Below are positions 19,133 to 28,345 of a DNA stretch of 64,000 nt, piece by piece. Numbering within the stretch: the stretch's first letter is position 1; the number at the start of each line of letters is the position of its first letter. Under the pieces are notes generated by a model, which worked only from the letters and a program-made list of their open reading frames with translations, made no database searches and was not told where the DNA came from. The stretch is from positions 1,550,001 to 1,614,000 of the forward strand of contig NZ_WHLY01000002.1 in the NCBI RefSeq assembly GCF_009296315.1, written 5' to 3'. Position numbers and translations under genes: made by a program. This stretch comes from Salmonirosea aquatica. GTDB taxonomy: Bacteria; Bacteroidota; Bacteroidia; Cytophagales; Spirosomataceae.

Positions 19133-19238
19133 AGGTAAGCAAAAGAAAAATAACGCTCCTCGACAACCCGTTTTCTCGAGCTGGCGGATGTGCTAGAAAG
19201 TACTTACACGTTGCTTTGGTTTTGCTCTATATAAGTGA

Positions 19239-22184
19239 TTAGTGCTTCTGCACGCGCACGACGGCCTGGCGGCCCAACGCGTCGCGGCAGCGGAGCAGGT
19301 AGGTACCCTGCGCCTGCCCACCCAGGTTGAACTCCACCCGGTTCATCCCTTCGCTCAGTTTCTCTACCCGCTGCTGCACCGGCCGACCGGCCACATCCAG
19401 CACGTCGAGCTGGGCGGCGCCCGCCACCGGGCCGCTGACTTCCACGGTCAGGGCACTGGTGGTGGGATTGGGGTAGGCTTTCAGCGACAGGCTCAGTACT
19501 GGCTCACTTGGTTGTTCTTCGTAGCCGATGCGCGACGGAACGCTGGTGTTGCAGTCACCCAGCGTCGCTCCAAAGCGCAGGTAGGTAGGGACCAGATACT
19601 GAGCGAGGCAGAGCTCACGCCCGCCCAGGCACATTTTTACCCCACCATAGCCACAACGGACATCCAGCACCATCACCGTAACACTCTTCTCACCCGTACA
19701 GCCGTTCTGGTCAGTGGCTAGCACGGTATAGGTTGTAGTGGTGGTAGGACACACATTGACGGTAGTGTTGGTGCTACTGGTACCCGCGGTCCACTGGAAG
19801 GTTTTCGGTCCCGTTCCGCCCGTGGCGCTGGCCGTCAGGGTGGTGCAGTTGCTGCCGTAGCCATAGACAACCGAAGTATTGCCGCTGATGCTGACCGTGA
19901 CAACAGTAGGTTCCGTAACGGTGGCTGACTGCACGGGAGATGCGCACCCTTTGGCATCCTTAACCCGGAATTGATAAGTGCCTGCGGATAGGCCTGTGAA
20001 AGCAAAGGGATTGTCGTGGGTCGGCGAGCCGTAATTGGTTCCGCCATCGTTCGAGTAGGTGAAAGGTGCTGTTCCGTTACCGACCAGTAGGGACACCTTA
20101 CCATTGCTACCTCCTTGGCAACTCACAGGGGTGACGGTGGGTGTCAAAGTCACGGGAGAAGCAACCGTCGTCACGCTGACAGACACCGGGCAGCTGGTAA
20201 GCCCACCAGCCGTACAGGTAGCGGAGTACACGACGGTACCCATGTTGGCCGAAGAAGCTACGATATTGCCCGTACCGTTGCTGTTGTTATCGCCCGTCCA
20301 GTTAATAGTACCACCATCGCAGCCACTGGCCAGGAAGGTCACGTTTCCGGAGTTCTGACAGACAGTGGCCGACTGCTGTCCGGCAGGCACCCGGGGATCG
20401 CCAGAGGCCGTAGCGAGTTCAGGCGGTTGCACCTCGGACAGTTTGAGCGATAGCTGCACAGACCCGCGTATGAAATCACCGACCCCGTCTAACCCGTCTT
20501 GGCGCATAATATTATTGGCAGGTACTGGTCCCGTTGTTTGCACAAATGAGATACCTCCGCTGCCCCCGTCGCTATTCTGACCGCCGCTGCCGCCACCATA
20601 GCCGCCACCGCCGCCACCGCCGCCTTTGTTGCTACGGCTATAGTCGTATTTTCCGGCTCCTCCCGCTCCAAATCCGAACCCACCCCGGAATGTGTATTCA
20701 TAACCGGAAGAGTTATTATAGTCCGTGCCGCCTTGACCACCCCCTGTCAATGTACCAGCCTCTCCTCCTTTAGTACCGCCTCCACCGCTTGCATTGAAGC
20801 CACCTCCCCCACCGCCGCTCCTTCCGGTGCTGTTGCCACCCTGGGCGGTACCATCGGCCGCCGAAGCTCCTTTCCCCCTTCCAAATTCTTCGCTACTAGC
20901 AAAACCGCCGCCACCGCCGCCGGCTGCCACTAGCAGCGGGGAGGAGATACCCTGACGAATGAGAACGACACCCGTACCACCGCCACCACTACCCCCACCG
21001 CTTCTATTCCCACGCTCATCAGCGGCGTATTGACCATTTCCCTCATGGCCTACCACGAGCAAGAGCGTGTCACCTTTCTGAACAGCAAAATCAGCCCTCA
21101 GCGTAGCTCCCGATCCACCGTTATTGATGCTGGTGGCTCCGTCAGCGCCCCGAGCGGTTAGGGTCAGTATGCCGCAGCCGGGCACGGCGTACTTGTGATT
21201 TCCACTGTCTTTGAAAGATTGGGTGTAGTCTGGGCAGGCCGTAGGTAGGTTGGAGGATGAATAGATAAGCTGTACAGAACCCCGTATAAAATTTCCCCTA
21301 CCGTCCGTTCCATTCTTGCGGTCAATATTGCTAGCGGGAGCTACTCCCACCGTCTGTACGAATGAGGTACCACCCTGCCCTCCGGCATAATTTGCTCCGG
21401 CATCTCCACCACCGTAGCCGCCGCCGCCGCCGCCGCCATTTTCATTACCGCCATAGCTGGCGGCACCACCGCCGCCAAATCCAAAACCTCCACGGAAGGC
21501 GTTACCTGTCGAGTTGTAGCCAGTGCCGCCTTCCGCACCACCCGAAACCCTACCAGCCTTGCCGCCCTTGCTGCCGCCACCCGGTATGATGAAGCCACCT
21601 CCGCCGCCGCCACCCTGCGGTGAACTGGTTCCGCCCCGAGGTGTACCATCGTTAGCGGAAGCACCTTTGCCACTGCCGTAGTTCTGGTCGTTGGAAAAGC
21701 CAGCACCACCACCCCCAGCGGCTACCATCAGAAGCGTGGAAACTCCACCACGGATCAGGACGACGCCTGTACCCCCACCGCCACTACCGCCACCGCTATT
21801 CCCCTGCCATAGCCCACCTCCCTCATGGCCCACTATGAGGAATAGCGTGTCACCTGCTAGAACGGGAAAATCAGCGGTAAGCGTAGCTCCTGACCCACCT
21901 GGATTGATGCTGGTGGCTCCATCGGCGCCCCGAGCGGTCAGGGTCAGCATGCCGCAGCCGGGTACGGCGTATTTGTATTCGCCGCTGTCGTTGTAGGACT
22001 TCGTATCAGTCTGGGTACCTTCCGGTACGATTCCCGTCCCGGTTGTCATATTTCTGGACGTGCTACTAGTTCTGTTGTTTTTAGAACTGAGCTGCTTAGC
22101 GAGCGTAGGTAGGGGTTGACCGTAGCCCGCCCAAGGAGCTACCAAAGCCAGTAGCATTACCACAATCAGGTAGTGTTTTTTCAT
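19239..22184 (-). CDS. Secreted glycine-rich protein with T9SS sorting domain (paralogue 2, two Gly-rich domains)
   Basis: A 981-residue paralogue of the protein encoded downstream. After the signal peptide (cleavage near YGQ) come two glycine-rich domains (about residues 65-310 and 325-590), each opening with a KYAVPGCGxLTLTARGADGATS segment and holding many G5-G8 runs. Then follow an Ig-like domain, a SprB-type repeat (SCQGGSNGKVSLLVGNG to VKDAKGC), another Ig-like domain and the same C-terminal T9SS region as paralogue 1. SprB-type repeats occur in gliding adhesins of Bacteroidota, which favours a surface adhesin role. It has its own promoter region at 22185-22358 and terminator. The C-terminal 130 codons are nearly identical in DNA to paralogue 1. 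Confidence 0.87.
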   Translation of the reverse strand: MKKHYLIVVMLLALVAPWAGYGQPLPTLAKQLSSKNNRTSSTSRNMTTGTGIVPEGTQTDTKSYNDSGEYKYAVPGCGMLTLTARGADGATSINPGGSGATLTADFPVLAGDTLFLIVGHEGGGLWQGNSGGGSGGGGTGVVLIRGGVSTLLMVAAGGGGAGFSNDQNYGSGKGASANDGTPRGGTSSPQGGGGGGGFIIPGGGSKGGKAGRVSGGAEGGTGYNSTGNAFRGGFGFGGGGAASYGGNENGGGGGGGYGGGDAGANYAGGQGGTSFVQTVGVAPASNIDRKNGTDGRGNFIRGSVQLIYSSSNLPTACPDYTQSFKDSGNHKYAVPGCGILTLTARGADGATSINNGGSGATLRADFAVQKGDTLLLVVGHEGNGQYAADERGNRSGGGSGGGGTGVVLIRQGISSPLLVAAGGGGGGFASSEEFGRGKGASAADGTAQGGNSTGRSGGGGGGFNASGGGGTKGGEAGTLTGGGQGGTDYNNSSGYEYTFRGGFGFGAGGAGKYDYSRSNKGGGGGGGGYGGGSGGQNSDGGSGGISFVQTTGPVPANNIMRQDGLDGVGDFIRGSVQLSLKLSEVQPPELATASGDPRVPAGQQSATVCQNSGNVTFLASGCDGGTINWTGDNNSNGTGNIVASSANMGTVVYSATCTAGGLTSCPVSVSVTTVASPVTLTPTVTPVSCQGGSNGKVSLLVGNGTAPFTYSNDGGTNYGSPTHDNPFAFTGLSAGTYQFRVKDAKGCASPVQSATVTEPTVVTVSISGNTSVVYGYGSNCTTLTASATGGTGPKTFQWTAGTSSTNTTVNVCPTTTTTYTVLATDQNGCTGEKSVTVMVLDVRCGYGGVKMCLGGRELCLAQYLVPTYLRFGATLGDCNTSVPSRIGYEEQPSEPVLSLSLKAYPNPTTSALTVEVSGPVAGAAQLDVLDVAGRPVQQRVEKLSEGMNRVEFNLGGQAQGTYLLRCRDALGRQAVVRVQKH

Positions 22185-22299
22185 ACGTAGTAAAGTGGTT
22201 TGGGTAAAAGGAAAAAAAAGGTGTGTGTGTATGGTGTATAGAATAATTCGAATGATCGTCCAGCTGCCCTCAGCCGGTGCGGAGACGGTAGAGCATTTG

Positions 22300-22307
22300 C
22301 AAACCTA
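22300..22307 (-). promoter_or_regulatory. -7 promoter element for glycine-rich gene 2
   Basis: The minus strand reads TAGGTTTG, matching TAnnTTTG, about 115 bases before the ATG at 22184. It lies downstream of the terminator of the regulator gene, so paralogue 2 is separately transcribed. The palindrome at 22330-22345 ends about 23 bases upstream. Confidence 0.5.
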
Positions 22308-22329
22308 GGGGTCAGCAGCGGTTGGATTC

Positions 22330-22345
22330 CTACCCGTTCGGGTAG
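22330..22345. promoter_or_regulatory. Palindromic operator candidate upstream of glycine-rich gene 2
   Basis: CTACCCGTTCGGGTAG is a perfect inverted repeat with 7-base arms and a 2-base centre. It sits near the -33 position of the predicted promoter of the glycine-rich gene and 60 bases beyond the end of a LuxR-type regulator gene. LuxR-type proteins bind such dyads, but the link is inference. It could also be a small hairpin in the untranslated region between the two genes. Confidence 0.45.
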
Positions 22346-22358
22346 TTTTGCCCAAAAA

Positions 22359-22384
22359 AAAGACTACCCCAATGGGTAGTCTTT
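22359..22384 (-). terminator. Intrinsic terminator after the LuxR-type regulator
   Basis: A perfect 11-base stem (AAAGACTACCC with GGGTAGTCTTT) closes the loop CAAT, followed on the minus strand by a run of T. It lies 20 bases after the regulator stop. Its arms share CTACCC/GGGTAG with the neighbouring palindrome at 22330-22345. Confidence 0.85.
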
Positions 22385-22404
22385 ACGTTTCCAGCCTCCA
22401 AAGC

Positions 22405-23726
22405 CTATTTTCTAAAATTAATCAGCAAATCTTTTCGGTCCTTTATGTCCAGTATTTGATAGATGTTGCGGATGTGGTACTTTACTGTATTTTCCGAAAT
22501 GAACAGTTGGTCGGCAATTTCCCGGTTACTCTTACCTGCCGCCAAGCAATCCAATACTTCCCGCTGTCGTTCGGAAAGATCTCCCTCACCGGGTTGGGAG
22601 TAGGTACCTTCGCCAGAAACGACAACTCCGCTTTGATCCTGGTTTTTCAGGAGATTGATCTGCTGTTGCTGCTGGACTAAAAAAGCCTCAAGTTCAGATT
22701 TCATTCGTTCAAATTCGACTTCCATCCTGAGTTTTTTGCGGCGATACAGCCCCCCCAAACCAGCAATGCAAGAGTCAAAAGCACGGCACCGACCAGCCCG
22801 AAGGTCAGATACAGACGGCGCTCCTGCTCATCCTGTAGTTTCTGGTCTTTTTCGTTCAACAGGATAGTCTCTTTCTGATTGTGCAGGGCGGCCAGGTTCT
22901 GGGTCTGGGCATATTCCAGATTTAGGGAGTCCAGTTTGCGACTCACAGCTACTGCCGCCGGGTCGTTGTGGCTTTCGTAAATGCGCAACAGCTGCTCATG
23001 GGCGTACATGTGGTACTTGATAATCCCACAGGAGTCGGCATACTGACCTGAGCGCCGAAAAGCTTCCAGCAGTTGCTCGGGTTTATGCATGGCATTGTAC
23101 AGTTCCATCTTCTTGACGTAGATCATAGGCAGGTCGCAGGGGTCCGAGGTCCGCATCCAGCCAATGGCCCGGTCGTAAGTGGCTTCGGCCTGCTGGTATT
23201 TTTTGTCCATGAATAGCAGGTACCCCTGTTGCATCACCAGTTTCGATTTATTCTCAAGGTCGATGTACCGGAAGCCGGTTTTTTCCAGAGCCTTCATCAA
23301 ACTATCGGAATTTTCGTACTTATGAATATCAAAGTAGGCGAATGCTTCCTGCGCCATGATAGAGGCCAGATAGGCTTCTTTCTTTGGAGTTTGTAGGGCA
23401 AATCCCCGGGCTTTTTCTAAAAACTGCAGCGTAGACTGATAGTCTTGCAGACGCTTGTAGGTGTAGGAAAGCAAGATAGCTGCCTGGTACTTTTCGTCGG
23501 GGCTAAACTTGTCACTTTGCAGCGCGGGCAGAAGCAGTGCTTGCGATTCGTTAAATTTAAGCGCATTGTTCAGATCGAATACCTTCCGTTCGAGTTGCTG
23601 GTAGGGAGATGTCTGCGCGCGCGTCGGCGGCCCTAGCAAAAAGGTCAGCAGTATTGCCAGTATCAGGGAATAACAGCAATTTTTAATCTCTTGTATGATC
23701 GCGTGGATGGCGATAAAAAATCTCAT
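22405..23726 (-). pseudogene. TPR sensor with C-terminal LuxR-type HTH, frameshifted at a G7 tract
   Basis: Two overlapping frames make one protein of about 440 residues. The first (22701-23726) has a signal sequence, helical TPR-like repeats and a membrane helix (FGLVGAVLLTLALLVWGG). The second (22405 to about 22758) has a coiled coil (KLRMEVEFERMKSELEAFLVQ) and a LuxR helix-turn-helix (LSERQREVLDCLAAGKSNREIADQLFISENTVKYH). They part exactly at a run of seven G on the coding strand, at 22750-22756; with eight G the frame is restored as VWGG-LYRRKK. As given, the product stops after the membrane helix and lacks its DNA-binding domain. This may be phase variation, ribosomal slippage, a recent mutation or a sequencing error. 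It adjoins the glycine-rich surface genes and may regulate them. Confidence 0.8.
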
Positions 23727-23816
23727 AGAGTGAGGACATAAAGGCAGATATGTAAAAGACAGCGAAGCAGCTGATCTAATAGCTTTGAGGTATGGTCCGG
23801 CATTCCCTAACCTACT

Positions 23817-24578
23817 TTATTCATACATCTGCCCCAAATCCGCCTTGGCCAACTCATAAAAAAAAACACCCAGTTTTTCCGTCAAATCCTGAAAAAACCG
23901 TTGGCCTTTTTCTACCGTGGCTTTCTTGGGATTGCCGATGCCCGTATCGGCCGTCACCTGCGACCACTTGCGCTCGCTCCACGCCCAGCCTTCGCGGAAG
24001 GCGGCTACGGTATGGGTTTTGGCCGCGCCATCGCCGGATTCGTCGAGAGGTAGTACTAGATCGGGGCGCAGATGCAGCATCACGCTGGTTTCGAGCTCAT
24101 CGGCATGGTCGCCTTTTTCTTCAAAATAGTTTTTGCGGTCGAGGATATTGAACCAGAAACAAAAGCTCAGGTGCATCTGGGGGTACCTTACCCCCAACTC
24201 GCGCAGCATGGGTTTGAAATCGTTACCGCCGTGGCTATTGAGCACCAGCATCTTGCGGATACCTTGGCGGTTAAGAACCTCCACAATGTCGTTTAGCACG
24301 GCCAGCTGGGTGCTGGGATGCATGTTGATATCGAGTAAAATATCGGTCTGCCCGCTGTTGACGCCGAAAGGTACCGTAGGTAGCACAATGACTTTCGCGC
24401 CCTTTTCCCAGGCCAGTCGTGCCGACTCGGCGGCAATATGATCGGCCTCGTACACATCGGTAGCGTAGGGTAGGTGGTAGTTGTGGGCTTCGGTGGCACC
24501 CCAGGGTAGGATAGCCAACTCAAACTTTTCGTGTTGGATGGCTTTCCAGTTTGTTTCGGCAAGCAGGTAGGATTTCAT
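23817..24578 (-). CDS. Creatininase/creatinine amidohydrolase family protein
   Basis: The 253-residue protein shows the family's metal-binding core: ILPWGATEAHNYHLPYATDVYEA near the N-terminus (Glu, His and Asp ligands), the NSHGGN loop and a later acidic segment HADELETSVML. Members hydrolyse cyclic amides such as creatinine, or act on formamide-type intermediates in cofactor pathways (for example MftE and the FAPy deformylase ArfB); the substrate here is unknown. The longer frame to 24683 is rejected because the ATG at 24578 precedes the conserved N-terminus. The upstream neighbour is transcribed divergently. Confidence 0.87.
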   Translation of the reverse strand: MKSYLLAETNWKAIQHEKFELAILPWGATEAHNYHLPYATDVYEADHIAAESARLAWEKGAKVIVLPTVPFGVNSGQTDILLDINMHPSTQLAVLNDIVEVLNRQGIRKMLVLNSHGGNDFKPMLRELGVRYPQMHLSFCFWFNILDRKNYFEEKGDHADELETSVMLHLRPDLVLPLDESGDGAAKTHTVAAFREGWAWSERKWSQVTADTGIGNPKKATVEKGQRFFQDLTEKLGVFFYELAKADLGQMYE

Positions 24579-24691
24579 AGGGGAAGTATTTCTAAAAAGG
24601 TAGACAAGTGAGAATGGGCAAGTTTCCCGCTTTTTTTGAATTATTCCAATTGGAAGCGCAGTCAAAAAGATAAGATAGTACATTTACGTGT

Positions 24692-26046
24692 ATGAAATTC
24701 CTGAAAATTTTCCTCAAAATTCTGGGCGGACTTGTGGGGGTACTACTACTGCTCGTGCTTGCGATGGTCACGACGATCGACTACACCCCCTACCAGGACA
24801 TGAATTATTACCGCGAATGGCAGCAGAACATCGGTGCGGTTCAGGTTTCGGCGGATACTGCGACGCAGCCCTTACAGGCAGGCTGGGCCAAAGTCAACAT
24901 TACGCCCGCCCAACCCGGACCGATGGCGGGCTACGGCAACCGCCGCGGCAAGCCCTACACCAGCGTTCACGATTCGGTCTACGTGCGGGCGCTCGCTTTT
25001 GACAATGGGGCTACGCGGGCCGTACTGGTGGTAGCGGATTTGCTCATTGTGCCACCCACGGTGACGGAAGCTCTGAAAAAACGCCTGTCCGAGGTAGGGA
25101 TAGGGTTTGACCAGGTCTACCTGGGGGCTATTCATAGCCACAATAGTATTGGCGGTTGGGGCGATACCATCACGGGCAAACTCTTTGCCGGAAACTTTGA
25201 TCCTGTCATCGCCGACCGCATCGCCGACGCCATGATCCGGGCCATCCGCGCCGCGCAACGCAACCAGCAACCCGTACAGGTGGGGTACCTTCAGGTACAG
25301 GATACGGTGGATATCCGGAACCGATTGGTAGGCGATCAAGGTACCCTCGATCCGTGGGTACGTAATATGTACTTGCGCGGGGCTGACGGACGCACGGCCC
25401 TGCTCAGTTCCTATGCCGCCCATTCGACGGTACTGGATTCGAAAAACTACGCTCTTTCCCGTGATTATGCCGGCGCTTTGGTCGATTCCCTGGAAGATGG
25501 CGAAGCCGACTTTGCCGTCTTTATGGCCGGGGCCGTGGGAAGCATGGGGCCACAGGAAGTAGGGACGACCGATTTTGAGCAGGTAGGCCATCAGGCCGAT
25601 GGCGTGGAAACGGCCATTCAGTCGAGCTTCGATAGCATACAGGTTGAACCCGTAACAACATTACGAGCCTTTACAGTGATGCTGCCCATGCGGGAACCTA
25701 CCCCCGGCTAAACACGACCTGGGCTCTGCGGCCCTGGGTGTTCCGCTGGGCGTTCGGTGATTACCCATCTTTTGTCAAAGCACTGCGGATTGGCAATATC
25801 CTGCTGGTGGGGCTCCCTTGCGATTTTTCCGGTGAACTGATGGCCGAGCTGAGCGCCTATGCTGCGGCCAGAGGCATGCACCTGATGGTAACGAGTTTCG
25901 ACGGAGCCTACGCGGGCTACATCACCGACGACCGACACTTCGACCAGAACTTATACGAAACCGTGACGATGAGTTGGTTCGGACCTTACAATGGTGCTTA
26001 TTTTTCGGAAGTTGTAAAGAATGTAGTCGATAAAATGGCGATTTGA
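24692..26046 (+). pseudogene. Neutral/alkaline ceramidase-like hydrolase, frameshifted in a C5 tract
   Basis: The first frame (24692-25711) encodes an N-terminal membrane anchor and the ceramidase-like core, with AGWAKVNITPAQPGPMAGYG and the zinc-site motif LGAIHSHNSIGGWG. It ends at a premature TAA right after a run of five C at 25701-25705. One added C restores the frame into 25738-26046, which continues with the family's C-terminal part (PWVFRWAFGDYPSFVKALRIGNILLVGLPCDFSGE). The full product would be about 451 residues, usual for bacterial relatives without the C-terminal Ig-like domain. Relatives cleave ceramide or unknown amides or esters outside the cytoplasm. This is either a real recent inactivation or a homopolymer sequencing error. 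Confidence 0.8.
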
Positions 26047-26067
26047 AAATCGGCTTAAAACTGTTAT

Positions 26068-26096
26068 CCGTGCCACGGTTCAAAATCGTGGCACGG
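26068..26096. terminator. Hairpin between convergent genes
   Basis: A perfect 10-base stem (CCGTGCCACG with CGTGGCACGG) closes a 9-base loop in the 57-base gap between the ceramidase-like gene and the epimerase gene. It lacks a good T run on either side, so it may protect 3' ends or act as a weak terminator. Confidence 0.5.
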
Positions 26097-26103
26097 AGGT
26101 ACC

Positions 26104-27165
26104 CTACTTCAAAATCGGCCCTAAATCTTCCTCATTTTCCTTAAGCCATTCGGCGATTTCCTGCACGATCTGCCTGATGCCAATCTCCGGTTTCCAACCC
26201 GTGAGCGTCGTCACTTTAGTGTTGTCGGTCACGTACAGCCGGATGTCGGCCGTGCGGGTTTCGGCTACGGCTTTAATGGGGATGGTATGGCCCGTCACTT
26301 CCTGACAAATTTTGGTCAACTCCTGCAACGACGCGCTGCTTTCCAGTCCCCCACCCGCGTTGAGAATTTGGCCGTTGACCTGATCCAGGTTGTGTAATTG
26401 CCAGTCTATGAGGCGATAGAGGTCGGCGACGTGAAGCATATCGCGGATTTGCTTGCCCGTGCCGCCATAGCCAAAGTACCCTAGTTGCTGCTGGAAGTAA
26501 TGCTTCGCTACCCACAGCACCATCACGCCCTGGTCCACCTTGCCCATCTGCCACGGGCCCGTGATAACGCCGCAACGATTGATGACGGTTTTGAGGTTGT
26601 AAAATTCTTTGTATTCCTGAATCAATAATTCGGAAGCCAGCTTGGTAGTACCGTATAACGAGCGCGCGCCATCGAGCGGGAAATCCTCGGCGATGCCTTG
26701 GGCCGACGCGCCCGGGACAGGCTGTTCATCCGCTAAGGCAAAGCGGGTTTCCTCCTCCACAAAATTCAGCGTTTCCAGCGTCTTGATCGGGTACACTCGG
26801 CTGGTAGATAGAAAGATAAATGCCGCCTTGTGCTTCAACGCATAGTTGAGGCAATTGACCGTTCCGAACAGATTGGTATTGATCAGGTAGTCGGGGGTAC
26901 CATCCAGCCCGGCGAGCACCGAAGGTTCGGCGGATGCCTCGATCACGGTATCCACGGCAGGCAGCGCATCAAAATCCTCTTTGCTGCGAATATCGCCGTG
27001 GACAAACTCCACGCCTGCTTTTTTCAGGCGGGTAATGTTCAATTCAGAGCCCCTTCTTTTAAGATTGTCAAGGGCAAAAATCTGATAATCGGGATAGTTG
27101 GTTTTTAGGGCTATCGCCAGTGATGAACCGACAAACCCGGCTCCGCCCGTAATAAGAATTTTCAT
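26104..27165 (-). CDS. NAD-dependent epimerase/dehydratase (extended SDR)
   Basis: The 353-residue protein begins with the Rossmann nucleotide-binding motif GGAGFVGSS and carries the catalytic pair in SLYGTTKLASE (YxxxK), with the conserved serine in FLSTSRVYP. The family acts on nucleotide sugars, for example UDP-sugar or CDP-sugar 4-epimerases. A residue pattern such as INRCGVITGPWQMGKVDQG resembles CDP-paratose or CDP-tyvelose epimerases, but this is a loose likeness. No glycosyltransferase adjoins it, so its product is unclear. It ends only 8 bases past the hairpin shared with the convergent gene. Confidence 0.87.
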   Translation of the reverse strand: MKILITGGAGFVGSSLAIALKTNYPDYQIFALDNLKRRGSELNITRLKKAGVEFVHGDIRSKEDFDALPAVDTVIEASAEPSVLAGLDGTPDYLINTNLFGTVNCLNYALKHKAAFIFLSTSRVYPIKTLETLNFVEEETRFALADEQPVPGASAQGIAEDFPLDGARSLYGTTKLASELLIQEYKEFYNLKTVINRCGVITGPWQMGKVDQGVMVLWVAKHYFQQQLGYFGYGGTGKQIRDMLHVADLYRLIDWQLHNLDQVNGQILNAGGGLESSASLQELTKICQEVTGHTIPIKAVAETRTADIRLYVTDNTKVTTLTGWKPEIGIRQIVQEIAEWLKENEEDLGPILK

Positions 27166-27199
27166 GGATTAGGGGGTAAAGTAGATTGGTTTTTACGGC

Positions 27200-27207
27200 C
27201 AAAGGTA
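27200..27207 (-). promoter_or_regulatory. -7 promoter element for the epimerase gene
   Basis: The minus strand reads TACCTTTG, matching TAnnTTTG, 34 bases upstream of the epimerase ATG at 27165. A -33 element is not clear. Confidence 0.45.
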
Positions 27208-27362
27208 AGGGCATTTGAATTGACCTTGCACTCCGCCGCCTGGACTTTCCACAAAAAATCACCTGCCTCAGGTAGATATCCGGCTCATTTTTGGTTTGGG
27301 AACAGTTTTGTACGAACTTGTCCTTCCATCTATTTTTTTTCAATCAAATTTTAGCCCAATTC

Positions 27363-28316
27363 ATGAAAACTATACCGATTGGCCCAAACGACGCCATACC
27401 CGCCCTGGGACTGGGTACCTGGAAATCAGCCGAAGGCGAAGTATATAAAGCTGTCATAGAAGCGATTAACGCAGGGTACCGACACATCGACTGCGCCGCA
27501 ATATACGGCAATGAAGCCGAAATAGGTCGCGCTCTATATGATGTGATGGCCAAGGGTACCGTAAAACGCGCAGACCTATGGATCACTTCAAAACTGTGGA
27601 ATAATTCCCATCGACCGCAGCAGGTACGTCCGGCCTTGGAAAAAACATTGAACGACCTCCAGCTAGACTATCTGGATCTATATTTAATTCACTGGCCGGT
27701 AGCCCTGAAAGCGGGCGTCGCCTTTCCCAAAGACAGCAGCGAATTTCTAAGCCTGAAAGAGGTACCCATATCCGAAACCTGGGAGGCGTTGGAGGCCTGT
27801 GTGGATGCCGGACTGACGCATCACATCGGCGTGTCAAACTTCAATGTGCCAAAAATTAAAAAATTGCTCGAGACGGCTCGCATCAAACCGGCTATGAATC
27901 AGGTAGAAATGCACCCCTTTCTTCAGCAGAACGAGTTGGTGGATTTCTGTCATAAAAACGGCATACAACTCACGGCTTATTCGCCCCTGGGGTCGGGCGA
28001 CAGGCCTGAGCGGTTGAAGAAAGAGGACGACCCTAACCTGTCAGAGGAGGAAACGATTACGGAAATTGCAGAAAAGTACGGCTGTAGCTGGGCGCAAGTG
28101 CTGCTGGCGTGGGCCATCAACCGAGGTACGGTAGTAATTCCCAAATCGGTAAATCCCGACCGGATCAAACAGAATTTTGAAGCCGCTGACATTGAACTGG
28201 ATAATGACGATATGGCGCGTATTGGTGAGCTCGACCAGCATTTTCGCTTCATCAATGGCGAAACCTGGGCTCAGGCAGGCACCGACTATACCCTGGAAGG
28301 AATTTGGGATAAGTAG
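27363..28316 (+). CDS. Aldo/keto reductase
   Basis: A 317-residue NADPH-dependent oxidoreductase of the AKR superfamily. The catalytic Asp and Tyr are in GYRHIDCAAIYGNEAEIG, the Lys in WITSKLWN and the His in LYLIHWPVALK; the cofactor segment VIPKSVNPDRIKQNFEA lies near the C-terminus. Such enzymes reduce aldehydes and ketones or aldose sugars in the cytoplasm. The ATG at 27363 is chosen; an upstream GTG-type extension to 27291 adds 24 residues that do not match the family start. It converges with kup across a terminator. Confidence 0.93.
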   Translation: MKTIPIGPNDAIPALGLGTWKSAEGEVYKAVIEAINAGYRHIDCAAIYGNEAEIGRALYDVMAKGTVKRADLWITSKLWNNSHRPQQVRPALEKTLNDLQLDYLDLYLIHWPVALKAGVAFPKDSSEFLSLKEVPISETWEALEACVDAGLTHHIGVSNFNVPKIKKLLETARIKPAMNQVEMHPFLQQNELVDFCHKNGIQLTAYSPLGSGDRPERLKKEDDPNLSEEETITEIAEKYGCSWAQVLLAWAINRGTVVIPKSVNPDRIKQNFEAADIELDNDDMARIGELDQHFRFINGETWAQAGTDYTLEGIWDK

Positions 28317-28345
28317 CCTTGTAGTACGGACGGTACGCCGCGCGG

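Noticed and set aside
20534-21589. GCC/CCG-rich tandem repeats resembling a CRISPR or satellite array
   Set aside because: They are the DNA of polyglycine runs in the secreted proteins; there are no equal-length repeats with unique spacers.
21341-21712. Long open frames antisense or out of frame within the glycine-rich genes
   Set aside because: They arise because Gly codons (GGN) read in other frames lack stops; they have low-complexity Ala/Val or Pro/His composition and no signals.
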